In this document: positions 53,899-64,000 of the stretch, in pieces
Position numbering within the stretch: the stretch's first letter is position 1
How the letters are laid out: each line of letters opens with the position of its first letter
NCBI RefSeq assembly: GCF_001428805.1
Contig: NZ_LMIS01000001.1
Coordinates: 558,001 to 622,000, forward strand
Direction: 5' to 3'
DNA: 64,000 bases
Source of the DNA: Aeromicrobium sp. Root236
GTDB taxonomy: Bacteria > Actinomycetota > Actinomycetes > Propionibacteriales > Nocardioidaceae
Position numbers and translations under genes: made by a program
Notes under the pieces: generated by a model
What the model saw: only the letters and a program-made list of their open reading frames with translations
Databases searched by the model: none
What the model was told of the DNA's origin: nothing

Positions 53899-54634
53899 GC
53901 GCGTCGTCGTCCTCGTCGGTCGTCTCGGGTTCGACAACGACCTCAGCCTCGGCGTCGGTGTCGTCGGGCGCCTCGGTGTCGTCGCTCGCCTCGGCGTCGC
54001 CGATCGAGTCCTGGCCGGCGAGCCCGCCGAGCACCTCCTCGGCACCCGCGAGACCTTCGTCGTCCATGTCCTCGAGCTCGGGCAGGTGACCGGCGATGTC
54101 GGGCAGCTCGTCGAGGCTGCCGAGGCCCATGCGCTCCAGGAAGTAGCTCGTCGTGCGGTAGAGGATCGCCCCGCTCTCGGCGTCGACCCCCTCCTCCTCG
54201 ATCAGACCGCGCGTCACGAGGGTCCGGACGACACCGTCGACGTTGACGCCACGGATCGCCGAGATCCGCGAACGGCTGATGGGCTGCCGGTACGCCACGA
54301 CGGCCATCGTCTCGAGCGCAGCCTGGGTCAGCCGGGCCTGCTGCCCGTCGAGGATGAATCGCTCGACGGCGCCTGCGAACTCCTCCCGGGTGAAGAATCG
54401 CCAGCCGCCGGCGATGTTGCGCAGCTCGAAGCCGCGGCCCTGCTCGGTGTACTCGGCGGCGAGCTCGCCGAGCGCCTGCTCGACGTCGACCGGCGGGTGA
54501 CCCACGGCCTGGGCCAGTGTCAGGTGGTCGAGCGGCTGGTCGGCGACCATGAGCACGGCCTCGAGGGCGGGCCTCAGGTCGAGCATCTCCAGCTCGAGCT
54601 CGTGGGGGCCGGTGGGTACGTGCTGGTCAGTCAT
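53891..54634 (-). CDS. scpB: segregation and condensation protein B
   Basis: 247 residues. Two winged-helix domains (about 12-175) with EAVLMVADQPLDHLTLAQAV and ALETMAVVAYRQPISRSRISAIRGVNVDGVVRTLVTRGLIEE. A long acidic tail follows (about 190-247), common in actinobacterial ScpB. Binds ScpA and regulates SMC. Overlaps scpA by 8 bp. Confidence 0.95.
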   Translation of the reverse strand: MTDQHVPTGPHELELEMLDLRPALEAVLMVADQPLDHLTLAQAVGHPPVDVEQALGELAAEYTEQGRGFELRNIAGGWRFFTREEFAGAVERFILDGQQARLTQAALETMAVVAYRQPISRSRISAIRGVNVDGVVRTLVTRGLIEEEGVDAESGAILYRTTSYFLERMGLGSLDELPDIAGHLPELEDMDDEGLAGAEEVLGGLAGQDSIGDAEASDDTEAPDDTDAEAEVVVEPETTDEDDDARG

Positions 54635-55529
54635 CGCTGCTCTCGCGGGGTTCAGGGGTCTCGTCGGTCGTGTCGTCGTCCGGCTGCTCCTCGGCGACGT
54701 CCATCGCGGTCGTGTCGTCGGGCGCCGTCATCGGTTCGTCGAACTCGTCGCCGACGTCGATGTCACCGTCATCGGTGCCGGTCCAGCGTACGTGCAGGTC
54801 GCCCAGCGGCGTCGCCTGCTCGAAGGCGAGCACGCCTTCGCGGAACAGCTCGAGCACGGCGAGGAAGCGGGCGACCTTGGTCATCAGGTCCGGCGCGTCA
54901 GCGGTGAGCGCGCGGAACGTCATCTCGCCCTTGCGGCGCAGCTGGTCGACCACGAGGTGCGCCTGCTCGCGCACGCTGACCTGCGGCGCGTGCAGGTGCG
55001 CCAAGGAAAGAATCGGGACCGGCTTGGCCTCGAACGCCTGGGCCGCCAGCTGCGCCAGCTCCTCAGGGCCGATCGAGATCAGCACCTCAGGCAGCAGGTC
55101 GGCGAACCTCGGCTCGAGGGTGACGATCCGCGGGAACCGCTTCTGCTCCTCGGCGAGCCGCGCTGCGATCACCCCGGCGACCTGCTTGAACGCGCGGTAC
55201 TGCATCAGCCGGGCGAACAACAGGTCGCGTGCCTCGAGCAACGCGAGGTCCTCCTCGTCCTCGACCTCGGCCTGCGGCAGCAGCCGCGCCGTCTTGAGGT
55301 CGAGCAGCGTCGACGCGACGAGCAGGAAGCTCGTGGTCTGCTCGAGGTCGTCGCCGAGCTCCTTGATGTAGGCGATGAAGTCGCTGGTCACCTTGGACAG
55401 CGCGACCTCCGTGATGTCGAGCTGATGCTTGGAGATGAGCTGCAGCAGCAGGTCGAAGGGACCCTCGAAGTTCGTCAGTCCGACGGAGAAGCCGGACGGT
55501 GCGGACTCGTCGACGTCCGCGATCGTCAC
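54627..55529 (-). CDS. scpA: segregation and condensation protein A (kleisin)
   Basis: 300 residues. N-terminal SMC-neck-binding part FSVGLTNFEGPFDLLLQLISKHQLDITEVALSKV, a central helical linker, and the C-terminal winged helix (FLAVLELFREGVLAFEQATPLGDLHVRW) that binds the SMC head. A Glu/Asp/Thr-rich tail follows. GTG start overlaps the preceding small gene as GTGA. Confidence 0.95.
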   Translation of the reverse strand: MTIADVDESAPSGFSVGLTNFEGPFDLLLQLISKHQLDITEVALSKVTSDFIAYIKELGDDLEQTTSFLLVASTLLDLKTARLLPQAEVEDEEDLALLEARDLLFARLMQYRAFKQVAGVIAARLAEEQKRFPRIVTLEPRFADLLPEVLISIGPEELAQLAAQAFEAKPVPILSLAHLHAPQVSVREQAHLVVDQLRRKGEMTFRALTADAPDLMTKVARFLAVLELFREGVLAFEQATPLGDLHVRWTGTDDGDIDVGDEFDEPMTAPDDTTAMDVAEEQPDDDTTDETPEPRESSDD

Positions 55530-55873
55530 GACTCGCTCAATCGCCGGGCGACATCGCTGTCGGTGCCGCGGGCCTCGAGATCGGCGAGCGCGACGGCCAG
55601 AGCCGCCCGGACGAAGCGTCCGCGGTCGACGCTGCGGCCCAGCTCGCTGCGGAGCTTGAGCCTGGCCTGCTCGACGGCGAGCAGCTCGGCCGCCGTGACG
55701 TAGACCGTCATCTTCTCGTCGTGCTTGACCCGGCCGCTGGCTGCGACCGCGGCACCGGAATCGCCTTCCTCAGCGGCGGGAGCCGGTGCGGTCGCGCGGA
55801 AGAGCTCGTCCACGCCCGGCATCGTGGGTCGCTTGCCGGCACCGCCCGACGACGGTGTCACGCGTCGGGGCAT
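55526..55873 (-). CDS. small protein between parA and scpA, possible ribbon-helix-helix
   Basis: 115 residues. A disordered Pro/Ala/Gly N-terminus (1-50) precedes a basic-hydrophobic region KMTVYVTAAELLAVEQARLKLRSELGRSVDRGRFVRAALAVALADLEARG, one strand then two helices. The pattern resembles ribbon-helix-helix DNA-binding proteins that pair with ParA-type ATPases. It overlaps parA (16 bp) and scpA (GTGA). No clear family recognised; a centromere-binding or ParA-partner role is inferred. Confidence 0.75.
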   Translation of the reverse strand: MPRRVTPSSGGAGKRPTMPGVDELFRATAPAPAAEEGDSGAAVAASGRVKHDEKMTVYVTAAELLAVEQARLKLRSELGRSVDRGRFVRAALAVALADLEARGTDSDVARRLSES

Positions 55874-56706
55874 CGAACGAGAACCTCCCTCGCGAGCTGC
55901 CGGTAGGAGTCGGCGCCCGGCGACGTGGGGGCGTACTCGGTGATCGGCTCGCCCGCGACCGTGGAGTCGGAGAACTTCACGGTGCGCCGGATGACGGTGT
56001 GGAACACCAGGTCGCCCCAGCCCTCGACGAGGGTCGTGAGGACTTCCTTGCCGTGCAGGGTGCGACTGTCGTACATCGTGCCGAGCAGGCCGATGATCTG
56101 CAGGTCGTCATTGGTGCGGTCGCGCACCTTCTCGATCGTGTCCTTGAGCAGCGCGACGCCGCGCAGGGCGAAGTACTCGCACTCCAGCGGCACCAGCACG
56201 CCGTCGGCGGCCGTGAGCGCGTTGACGGTCAGCAGGCCGAGCGACGGCTGGCAGTCGATCAGGATGACGTCGTAGTCCTTGCGGATCGGCTTGAGGACGC
56301 GGGCCAGCACCTGCTCGCGGCCCACCTCGGTGACGAGCCGCATCTCCGCTGCCGACAGGTCGATGTTGGACGGGACGAGGTCCAGCCCGTCGACCGCCGT
56401 CGGCATGATCAGGTCCTTGATCGAGATCTCCCGGTCCATCAGGACGTGGTAGATGCTCTGCTCGAGCTCATGGGCGCTGATGCCGAGGCCGACGGTCATC
56501 GAGCCCTGCGGGTCGAAGTCGACGAGCAGCACCTTGCGGCCGGTCTCGACGAGCGCGGCGCCGAGGTTGATGGTCGTCGTGGTCTTGCCGACGCCACCCT
56601 TCTGGTTGCACATCGCGATGATCGTCGCGGGCTGCCCTGGCTTGCGTGGCTGGGGCTTCGGGAAGTTCGGCATCGGCCGTCCGGTCGGTCCCAGTTCCTT
56701 GCTCAT
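55858..56706 (-). CDS. ParA/Soj-like chromosome-partitioning ATPase
   Basis: 282 residues. A Pro-rich N-terminal 25 residues precede the deviant Walker A KGGVGKTTTTINLG (36-49). Walker A' VLLVDFDPQGSMTVGLGI and Walker B VILIDCQPSLGLLTVNAL follow. It is the Rv1708-type orphan ParA, not linked to parB, and it heads the scpAB operon, so a role with condensin or nucleoid positioning is likely. A plausible promoter (TAGAGT as -10) lies just upstream at about 56750. Confidence 0.92.
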   Translation of the reverse strand: MSKELGPTGRPMPNFPKPQPRKPGQPATIIAMCNQKGGVGKTTTTINLGAALVETGRKVLLVDFDPQGSMTVGLGISAHELEQSIYHVLMDREISIKDLIMPTAVDGLDLVPSNIDLSAAEMRLVTEVGREQVLARVLKPIRKDYDVILIDCQPSLGLLTVNALTAADGVLVPLECEYFALRGVALLKDTIEKVRDRTNDDLQIIGLLGTMYDSRTLHGKEVLTTLVEGWGDLVFHTVIRRTVKFSDSTVAGEPITEYAPTSPGADSYRQLAREVLVRCPDA

Positions 56707-56824
56707 CAGCTACCCCTGCACTCGACCTCGACCGGCGGACGAGCGCCACTCTACCGCGAAAAGTCGACTTGACGACCGCCCTCCAGCACCGGATCCGTAC
56801 GGGTGCCGAGATCGCAGCCAGAAC

Positions 56825-57751
56825 CTATCTGGACGCCCTCGGATGAGCCGTCGCGTAGATCTCCCGGAGCTTCTCGACGGTGACCAGGGTGTAGATCTGC
56901 GTTGTGGTCACGGAGGCGTGGCCGAGTAGCTCCTGCACCACGCGGACGTCCGCTCCGCCGTCCAGCAGATGGGTCGCGAACGAGTGCCGCAACGTGTGCG
57001 GAGAGACGTCGACGGCGATGCCGGCCCGTTGCGCCGCGCGGGTCAGGACAGTCCACGCGCTCTGCCGCGACAGGCGTCCGCCGCGGGCGTTGAGGAACAC
57101 CGCCGGCGTGCTGGTCCGGGCCGACACGAGTGCCGGCCGCGAGGCCGCGAGGTAGTCGAGCAACGACTGTCGGGCGTACGAGCCGAGGGGCACGATGCGC
57201 TGCTTGCCGCCCTTGCCGCGCAGGAGGACGGTCGACTCCTCGAGGTCGAGGTCGTCGAGGTCGAGTCCGACGGCCTCGGAGATCCTGGCGCCCGTGCCGT
57301 AGAGCACCTCCAGCAGCGACCGGTCACGCGACGCGAGAGTCGTGCCGGGCGCGCCGGCGGCGTCGAGGATCGCCTCGATGTCCGACAGCGGCAGGGCCTT
57401 GGGCAGCCTGGACGCCGGTCGAGGCGGCTTCACCGCGGCTGTGACGTCGGTCGGCACGATCTGCTCGCGCAGCAGGAAGCGGTGCAGGCCGCGGACGGCG
57501 ACGATCGTACGAGCGGCACTGGCGGTGCCGAGCGACACGTGGTCGGGATCGCCCGTACGAAGGGCGCCGAGGAAGGCGGCGACGTCGTTCTCGGTGATCG
57601 CCGACGGGTCACTCAGCTCGCGGGCGTGCAGGAACTCGAGGTAGCGCCTCAGGTCGCGGCGGTAGGAGTGGAGCGTGTTGTCGGCGAGGCCCCGCTCGAC
57701 GCTGAGGTGGCTCAGGTAGTCCTGGACCGCACGCTCCACGTCGGTCGTCAT
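56825..57751 (-). CDS. xerD: tyrosine recombinase XerD
   Basis: 308 residues. N-terminal SAM-like core-binding domain (1-100), then catalytic residues Arg156, Lys180, His252, Arg255, His278 and nucleophile Tyr287 (TTTQIYTLV). Resolves chromosome dimers at dif. The ATG overlaps the Nudix stop as ATGA. Length and the conserved nudix-xerD order identify it as the housekeeping enzyme rather than a mobile integrase. Confidence 0.95.
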   Translation of the reverse strand: MTTDVERAVQDYLSHLSVERGLADNTLHSYRRDLRRYLEFLHARELSDPSAITENDVAAFLGALRTGDPDHVSLGTASAARTIVAVRGLHRFLLREQIVPTDVTAAVKPPRPASRLPKALPLSDIEAILDAAGAPGTTLASRDRSLLEVLYGTGARISEAVGLDLDDLDLEESTVLLRGKGGKQRIVPLGSYARQSLLDYLAASRPALVSARTSTPAVFLNARGGRLSRQSAWTVLTRAAQRAGIAVDVSPHTLRHSFATHLLDGGADVRVVQELLGHASVTTTQIYTLVTVEKLREIYATAHPRASR

Positions 57752-58359
57752 CTGGTGCGCAGCACCTGCGCGGCGAGGATGCCCGCGACCGTGAGCGAGT
57801 CGGTGATGCGCCCGGACAGCACCGCGGCGACGGCATCGTCGAACGGCAGCCACCACTGCGCCATGTCGGCCTCCTCGGCCTCGCGCTGCGTACGGTCGGC
57901 GTGCGGCACGGCACTCAGGTCGGTGGCCTGGAAGACCTCCCACCCCTCGGTCGAGTAGCCCGGCGTGGCGAGCAGGTGCAGGATCGACTCCCACTGCTCG
58001 GCCACGACATCGGCCTCCTCCGCCAGCTCACGGACCGCTGCGTCGAGCGGCAGCTCCCCCGGTACGTCGAGGGTGCCGGCCGGCAGCTCGAACAGCCGTC
58101 GGCCCACGGGGTGGCGGTACTGCTCGACCAGCAGCACACGATCGTGCTCGTCGATGGCCAGCACACCGATCGCGCCGTTGGGCTGCACCACCGCTCGGGC
58201 GTGCTCACCGCCTGAGGGATCGACGATCGTGTCGATCCGCAGGCTGACGTAGGGGCTCTCGTACTTCGAGTCGCTCGAGCTCACCGGCCACGACTGGTCG
58301 GAGTCGCGCAAGGACCCCGGGTCCGCCAGCTCACCCGGCAGTCGCGGGTGCATCGTCAT
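57748..58359 (-). CDS. Nudix ADP-ribose pyrophosphatase-like protein
   Basis: 203 residues. [45 protein letters not shown] is the ADP-ribose pyrophosphatase-type Nudix box, with Ala in place of the usual Gly near its end. [15 protein letters not shown] follows, also typical. GGAGG stands 8 nt before the ATG at 58359. Homologue Rv1700 has ADP-ribose pyrophosphatase activity. Couples to xerD. Confidence 0.92.
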   Translation of the reverse strand: MTMHPRLPGELADPGSLRDSDQSWPVSSSDSKYESPYVSLRIDTIVDPSGGEHARAVVQPNGAIGVLAIDEHDRVLLVEQYRHPVGRRLFELPAGTLDVPGELPLDAAVRELAEEADVVAEQWESILHLLATPGYSTEGWEVFQATDLSAVPHADRTQREAEEADMAQWWLPFDDAVAAVLSGRITDSLTVAGILAAQVLRTR

Positions 58360-58468
58360 GCCATTGCCTCCGTGAGAAAACCAGAGTACGGAGACAACGG
58401 CATGACACCCCGATTGTTCGCTCCCCTTACTCGCAGAGCTCGTGGGGGGACCCCCAGCTGGCGCTCGC

Positions 58469-60199
<1,731 letters not shown>

Positions 60200-60284
60200 T
60201 CAGGCCTCCACGGGATTCCAGCCTACCAACAGAACACGCGTAGAGCCCAACGACACACGTGTCGGCTCCCCCACACACCGAAGG

Positions 60285-61169
60285 TCAGCTGGCCGGCACT
60301 GCGCCGCTGCCGCTGCGCGACGTGCCCCACGCTCCCGGCTGTCCGCCCGCCTGAGCGGCCGCGACGAGCGCCGTGACGACTCGTCCGGCGGCGGTGTCGG
60401 TGACGTCCACCGTCGAGACCTCGTTGGCGACGTCACTGTCGCGTACGGCCTTGACCGCACCGCCGTCAGTGCTCGACGACGACGGTCCCGCGACAACGAT
60501 GCCCTTGCCGCTGCTGTTGAGCGAGCCGGCGAGCGCCGCGATGACGGTGCTCTGGTCGGAGCCGCCCGCGCGCTCGGGGCCCGTCACGAGGACGGCCAGG
60601 GTGGCGAGCTTCTTGGGTGCCGCGGTGAGCGCGATGAGCTTGCCTTCGGAGAACGCCGAGCGGATCGTGGCGGCAGTCTCGTCCGGTGCCGTGGCCTTGT
60701 CGGCCAGCAGCGCCCGGCCCAGGGCCGAACCCACTCGGCCGTAGCTGTCCCCCGCCGCGTCGACGCCCGGCACGTTCGAAGCCGCCTGCTGGGCCACGCT
60801 CTCGGCGAACTGGCGGCCCGACGCGTCGAGCAGCTTGCTCGTCAGGTTGACCTCGCCGGTGACATCGGCGCCGGCCGCCTGGAGGTTGGTCGTGACGCCC
60901 TTGGCCTCGGCTGCGCTCGTGCCGGGCACGGTCAGCACCACGACCGTCTGGCCCTTGAGCTTGTCCTTCAACAGCGCAGCGGACGTACGCCCGGCATAGC
61001 CGGACTCGAACGCCGCAAGTCCCGGATCGACGGCGTCCTGGGTCGCGACCTCGTCGCCGCGCAGCGAGTCCCCGGTGTCGTCGAGTGGGCCCGACCCCAG
61101 GGCGACGCCGGCCGCGAGCGCGAGCAGGATCGCGGCGATCGAGACGAGGTGGAAGCGGAAGTTGATCAC
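60285..61169 (-). CDS. MctB-like copper transport protein (DUF3186)
   Basis: 294 residues. It begins INFRFHLVSIAAILLALAAGVALGSGPL, the MctB N-terminal membrane helix, followed by an extracytoplasmic coiled coil and alpha/beta region ending at TAAGRVVTALVAAAQAGG. Rv1698 (MctB) helps keep intracellular copper low. GTG start overlaps the steA stop, as in mycobacteria. Confidence 0.9.
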   Translation of the reverse strand: MINFRFHLVSIAAILLALAAGVALGSGPLDDTGDSLRGDEVATQDAVDPGLAAFESGYAGRTSAALLKDKLKGQTVVVLTVPGTSAAEAKGVTTNLQAAGADVTGEVNLTSKLLDASGRQFAESVAQQAASNVPGVDAAGDSYGRVGSALGRALLADKATAPDETAATIRSAFSEGKLIALTAAPKKLATLAVLVTGPERAGGSDQSTVIAALAGSLNSSGKGIVVAGPSSSSTDGGAVKAVRDSDVANEVSTVDVTDTAAGRVVTALVAAAQAGGQPGAWGTSRSGSGAVPAS

Positions 61170-62341
61170 GTGAAGAGTCCTTTGATCCAGGTGCCGAGGT
61201 CGGCGAGCTGATCACCGAGCGAGTCGAACCAGTCGTTGCCGACGGGGGTGACGGCGATCGAGACAGCGACCGCAGCGACGCCGGCTGCCAGCAGGAGCAG
61301 CACGGGCCACAACGCGAACCGCCGTGAGGTGAAGTGGTTGACGGCCTTGGCGTCCACGATCTTGGAGCCGGCCCGCAACCTGGCGACGAACATGCGGGCG
61401 ACCTCCGACGGCGGCCGTTCGAGGAACTTCGAGAGCGTGGCCGGTGCGCCGACGTGCACGATGACGGCCGCCTCGTTGGTGTCCGCCAGCACGATCGCCA
61501 GGTCGTCGTCGGCACCGGTCGACACGAACGTCACGATCTCCTTGCCGTGCCGTTCGAGCCGCTCTGGGGTGTCGACCGTGCCCGATGACGTCGTCACCAC
61601 GACCTCGCCGGCAGCCCTGATCGCGGCGTCTGAGAGGTTGTCGAGCGCGCCGATGACGAGCGTCGGGACGTAGCCAGCCTTGAGCAGCACGTCCGCGCCG
61701 GCACCGGCGCCGATCAGCACAGGGTCGTCGTCGCGGATGTAGCGACGCAGACCTCGCAGGTCGGCTTCGTCGTCGTACGCCCGCGAGACCACGACGACAG
61801 GTCGGCCTCGCAGCTTCGTGCGGAGCCTGGGCACGTGCGCCCCGTCCAGCAGCATCGTCTGCTCGCGCTGGATGTGGTCGCTGGCGTTGGCGGCCAGCGA
61901 GTCCAGGCGGGTGGCGAGCCCGGACTCGGCCTCAGCCAGCGCCGCGGTCGTCCGCGCATCGTCGAGCTCCGTGCCGCCGATCACGAGGATCTCGTCGCGG
62001 AACACCTTGCCGTCCTCGATGCGGACGCGCTCACCGTTCTTGAGCTTCGACCACACGGTGTCGTCGGCGAGGTCGATCAGCAGGATGCCGGCGCGCGACA
62101 GCATCTGCGGCCCGACGTTCGGCACGCGGCCGCTGCTGGACCGGGCGGCGTTGAGCACCGCGCGAACGCGATGATCGATGAGTTCCTGCGCCTGCCGGGC
62201 GTCGAGCTCAGGGTGGTCGACGACTGCGATCTCACCTTCGCGGAGGGACGCCACATCGCTCTCACGCTGTGCGAACCTGACCGTGCCGACGATTCCTTCC
62301 ACGTCGCGCGTGCTGGGTCTCTTGTGCTTCCTGATGGCCAT
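61166..62341 (-). CDS. steA: cytokinetic ring protein SteA-like
   Basis: 391 residues. A large cytoplasmic alpha/beta thiamin-pyrophosphokinase-like region (GRPVVVVSRAYDDEADLRGLRRYIRDDDPVLIGAGAGADVLLKAGYVPTLVIGALDNLSD) is followed by a membrane helix (about 345-365) and a short tail ending DLGTWIKGLF. It matches SteA/Rv1697, which in C. glutamicum localises to the division septum with SteB; here the coupled partner is the MctB/SteB-like protein. Confidence 0.88.
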   Translation of the reverse strand: MAIRKHKRPSTRDVEGIVGTVRFAQRESDVASLREGEIAVVDHPELDARQAQELIDHRVRAVLNAARSSSGRVPNVGPQMLSRAGILLIDLADDTVWSKLKNGERVRIEDGKVFRDEILVIGGTELDDARTTAALAEAESGLATRLDSLAANASDHIQREQTMLLDGAHVPRLRTKLRGRPVVVVSRAYDDEADLRGLRRYIRDDDPVLIGAGAGADVLLKAGYVPTLVIGALDNLSDAAIRAAGEVVVTTSSGTVDTPERLERHGKEIVTFVSTGADDDLAIVLADTNEAAVIVHVGAPATLSKFLERPPSEVARMFVARLRAGSKIVDAKAVNHFTSRRFALWPVLLLLAAGVAAVAVSIAVTPVGNDWFDSLGDQLADLGTWIKGLFT

Positions 62342-62429
62342 CGCCGACCATGCTTCCCGCTGAGGCCGATCGATTTGCGCGCTGCCCCGGCGTGTCGTCC
62401 AAAAGACAGAGTCTCAGCGAGAACTCAGG

Positions 62430-64000
62430 TCAACCCCGGGCCAGCTCCAGCAGCTCCCGCGCGTGGGCCTGGGCCGTGGCCGAGTCCTCCTGGCCGGCCA
62501 GCATGCGGGCCAGCTCGTCGACCCGGCTGTGCTCGTCGAGCTCGATGACCGCACTGCTCGTGACCGTGCCGTCGTCGTCCTTCGACACCACGAAGTGGTG
62601 GTCGGCGAACGCCGCAACCTGCGGGAGGTGGGTGACCGCGATGACCTGGGCGTGCTCCGCCAGCCGCGACAGCCTGCGGCCCACCTCGACGGCCGCCTTG
62701 CCGCCGATGCCTGCGTCGACCTCGTCGAACACGAGGGTCGGCACGGTGGTGCGGTCGGCCAGCACCACCTCGAGCGCCAGCATCAGGCGGGACAGCTCAC
62801 CACCGCTCGCACCCTTGTGCAACGGGCGCATCCCGGTGCCGCTGTTGGCCGCGAACAGGAACTCGACCTCGTCGATGCCGTGCAGGCCGGGCGCACCGTC
62901 GGCGTCAGCTGTCACTTGCACCTCGAGGCGCGCCGAAGGCATGGACAGCTGGGCGATCTCCTCGTCGACCAGCGACGACAATCGGGCCGCGGCCTCGCTG
63001 CGGATCGCTGACATCTCGTGCGCCAGGCGGGTCACCTCGGGAATCAGCTCAGCCTGCTCGGCCTCGAGCGCGGCCACGGACTCGTCGTCGTTGCCGAGCT
63101 CACCGAGACGCGCTGCGCTCTTCTCGGCCCACGCCAGGACGTCGTCGAGGGTTGGGCCGTACTTGCGCTGCAGGCCGGCCAGGGCAGCCCGGCGCTCCTG
63201 CAGGGCGGCCAACCGCTCCGGATCGAGCTCGACGCCGGCGGAGTAGGCACCCAGCTCGGCACCGACGTCGTCGAGCAGGATGCCGAGCTCGAGCACGCGT
63301 TCGGCGAGCGCGTCGAGTGCCGGATCGTGCCCCGCCGCCTCGCGCAAGGCAGCCGACGCCTCGGCGACCTGCGTGCGGGCCGCGTCGAGGTCACCCTCAC
63401 CGACGAGCGAGCGGTGCGCCTGGTCGGCGGCGCGGGCGAGGGACTCCGAGTGCGCCAGACGCCCCTCCTCGACCTTGAGCTGCTCGTCCTCGCCGGCTTG
63501 CGGCTCGACCTCGTTGATCTCGTCGAGCCCGAACTCCAGGACGTCCAGCTCACGGGCGCGCTCCTGCGCATGGGTGCGAAGCTCCCGCAACGTACGTTCG
63601 ACCGTGCGCCACCGGGCATAGGCCGGTGCGTACGCCTCGGCCGCCGCCGCGAACGCGTCACCGGCGAACCGGTCGAGCGCCGCTCGCTGCTCGGCGGCGC
63701 GGAGCAGCCGGTGCTGGTCGGACTGGCCGTGCACCGCGACAAGCTCGTCCGTGACATCGGCCAGCAGCGCGGCGGGCACCGTGGCGCCCCCCGCGATCGC
63801 GCGCGAACGGCCCTGCGCCGACAGCACTCGGGCGAGGATCACCACGTCGTCGTCGATGCGTCCTCCGGCGTCCTCGACGGCAGCTGTCGCTGCTGCACCA
63901 GCGGGGACGCCGATGCTGGCCTCGACCCGCGCCTGGTCCGCGCCGCGGCGCACCAGGCCGAGATCGGCGCGATCGCCGCGCAACAGTCCCAGCGCCGTGA
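62430..64000 (-). CDS. recN: DNA repair protein RecN (5' truncated by window edge)
   Basis: About 523 C-terminal residues of an SMC-like repair ATPase; the N-terminal Walker A region lies beyond 64000. A coiled-coil middle (about 150-350 of the visible part) separates it from the signature KGASGGELSRLMLALEVVLA and Walker B PTLVFDEVDAGIGG. It organises ends at double-strand breaks. It runs codirectionally into steA across 88 bp, as Rv1696-Rv1697. Confidence 0.95.
   Translation of the reverse strand, partial: TALGLLRGDRADLGLVRRGADQARVEASIGVPAGAAATAAVEDAGGRIDDDVVILARVLSAQGRSRAIAGGATVPAALLADVTDELVAVHGQSDQHRLLRAAEQRAALDRFAGDAFAAAAEAYAPAYARWRTVERTLRELRTHAQERARELDVLEFGLDEINEVEPQAGEDEQLKVEEGRLAHSESLARAADQAHRSLVGEGDLDAARTQVAEASAALREAAGHDPALDALAERVLELGILLDDVGAELGAYSAGVELDPERLAALQERRAALAGLQRKYGPTLDDVLAWAEKSAARLGELGNDDESVAALEAEQAELIPEVTRLAHEMSAIRSEAAARLSSLVDEEIAQLSMPSARLEVQVTADADGAPGLHGIDEVEFLFAANSGTGMRPLHKGASGGELSRLMLALEVVLADRTTVPTLVFDEVDAGIGGKAAVEVGRRLSRLAEHAQVIAVTHLPQVAAFADHHFVVSKDDDGTVTSSAVIELDEHSRVDELARMLAGQEDSATAQAHARELLELARG

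Noticed and set aside
56825-57751. Phage or integrative-element integrase
   Set aside because: The tyrosine recombinase has XerD length and sits in the conserved nudix-xerD position; no attachment site or cargo is present.

Overview
The window is a very GC-rich chromosomal segment with short or overlapping intergenic spacers, frequent GTG starts and ATGA/GTGA stop-start overlaps. Gene order matches two conserved blocks of Mycobacterium tuberculosis: pgsA2-DUF881-sbp-DUF881-gcvH-garA-ftsR-BFN nuclease-MerR-gcvP (Rv1822-Rv1832) and recN-steA-mctB-pyrG-nudix-xerD-parA-scpA-scpB-rluB-cmk-der (Rv1696-Rv1713). That makes it an actinomycete. My inference is a Nocardioidaceae-type organism (Aeromicrobium/Nocardioides-like), but no rRNA or other decisive marker is present.

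Layout. 1-5394: a MacAB-like export operon (duplicated-motif lipoprotein, membrane-fusion adaptor with a peptidoglycan-binding domain, ATPase, truncated permease) facing an OmpR-type two-component system. 5398-6237: a Sua5/YciO protein and a 47-residue GPGG membrane protein. 6445-10700: assimilatory sulfate operon cysH-cysD-cysN-cysG. 10793-12951: rtcB behind a folded leader RNA that ends in a terminator, divergent from an FMN-riboswitch-controlled type II lumazine synthase. 12974-16999: small enzymes, membrane proteins and an orphan secreted protein. 17049-25371: glycine cleavage and cell-division-regulator block, with a glycine riboswitch before gcvP. 25582-29903: superoxide dismutase, then a copper/cytochrome oxidase assembly block. 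30022-39392: metabolic genes and small RNA-binding proteins. 39498-43670: a giant beta-helix and Ig-repeat secreted protein. 44284-46570: an acidic repeat peptide, a JmjC oxygenase and a thioredoxin-like ferredoxin in one tight operon. 46731-49373: a CHAP peptidoglycan hydrolase, a His-tailed EamA transporter and tRNA-Pro(GGG). 49428-64000: the conserved der-cmk-tyrA-rluB-scpBA-parA, xerD-nudix-pyrG and mctB-steA-recN genes, all on the minus strand.

How genes work together. CysDN makes APS, CysH reduces it to sulfite, and CysG supplies the siroheme precursor sirohydrochlorin; sulfite reductase must lie elsewhere. GcvH and GcvP belong to the glycine cleavage system, while GarA is the FHA switch for central carbon metabolism. 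ParA-like, ScpA and ScpB serve chromosome organisation. SteA and MctB lie in one overlapping pair.

The strongest candidate for an undescribed system is 44284-46570: an 81-residue peptide with seven D-x-D-[GA]-T pentads, directly followed by a JmjC/cupin oxygenase and a sucrase/ferredoxin-like protein. It looks like a peptide plus modification enzyme plus electron carrier. The second is the roughly 220-nt structured leader of rtcB, which ends in an intrinsic terminator 30 nt before the start codon. No CRISPR array, insertion sequence, prophage or rRNA was seen.
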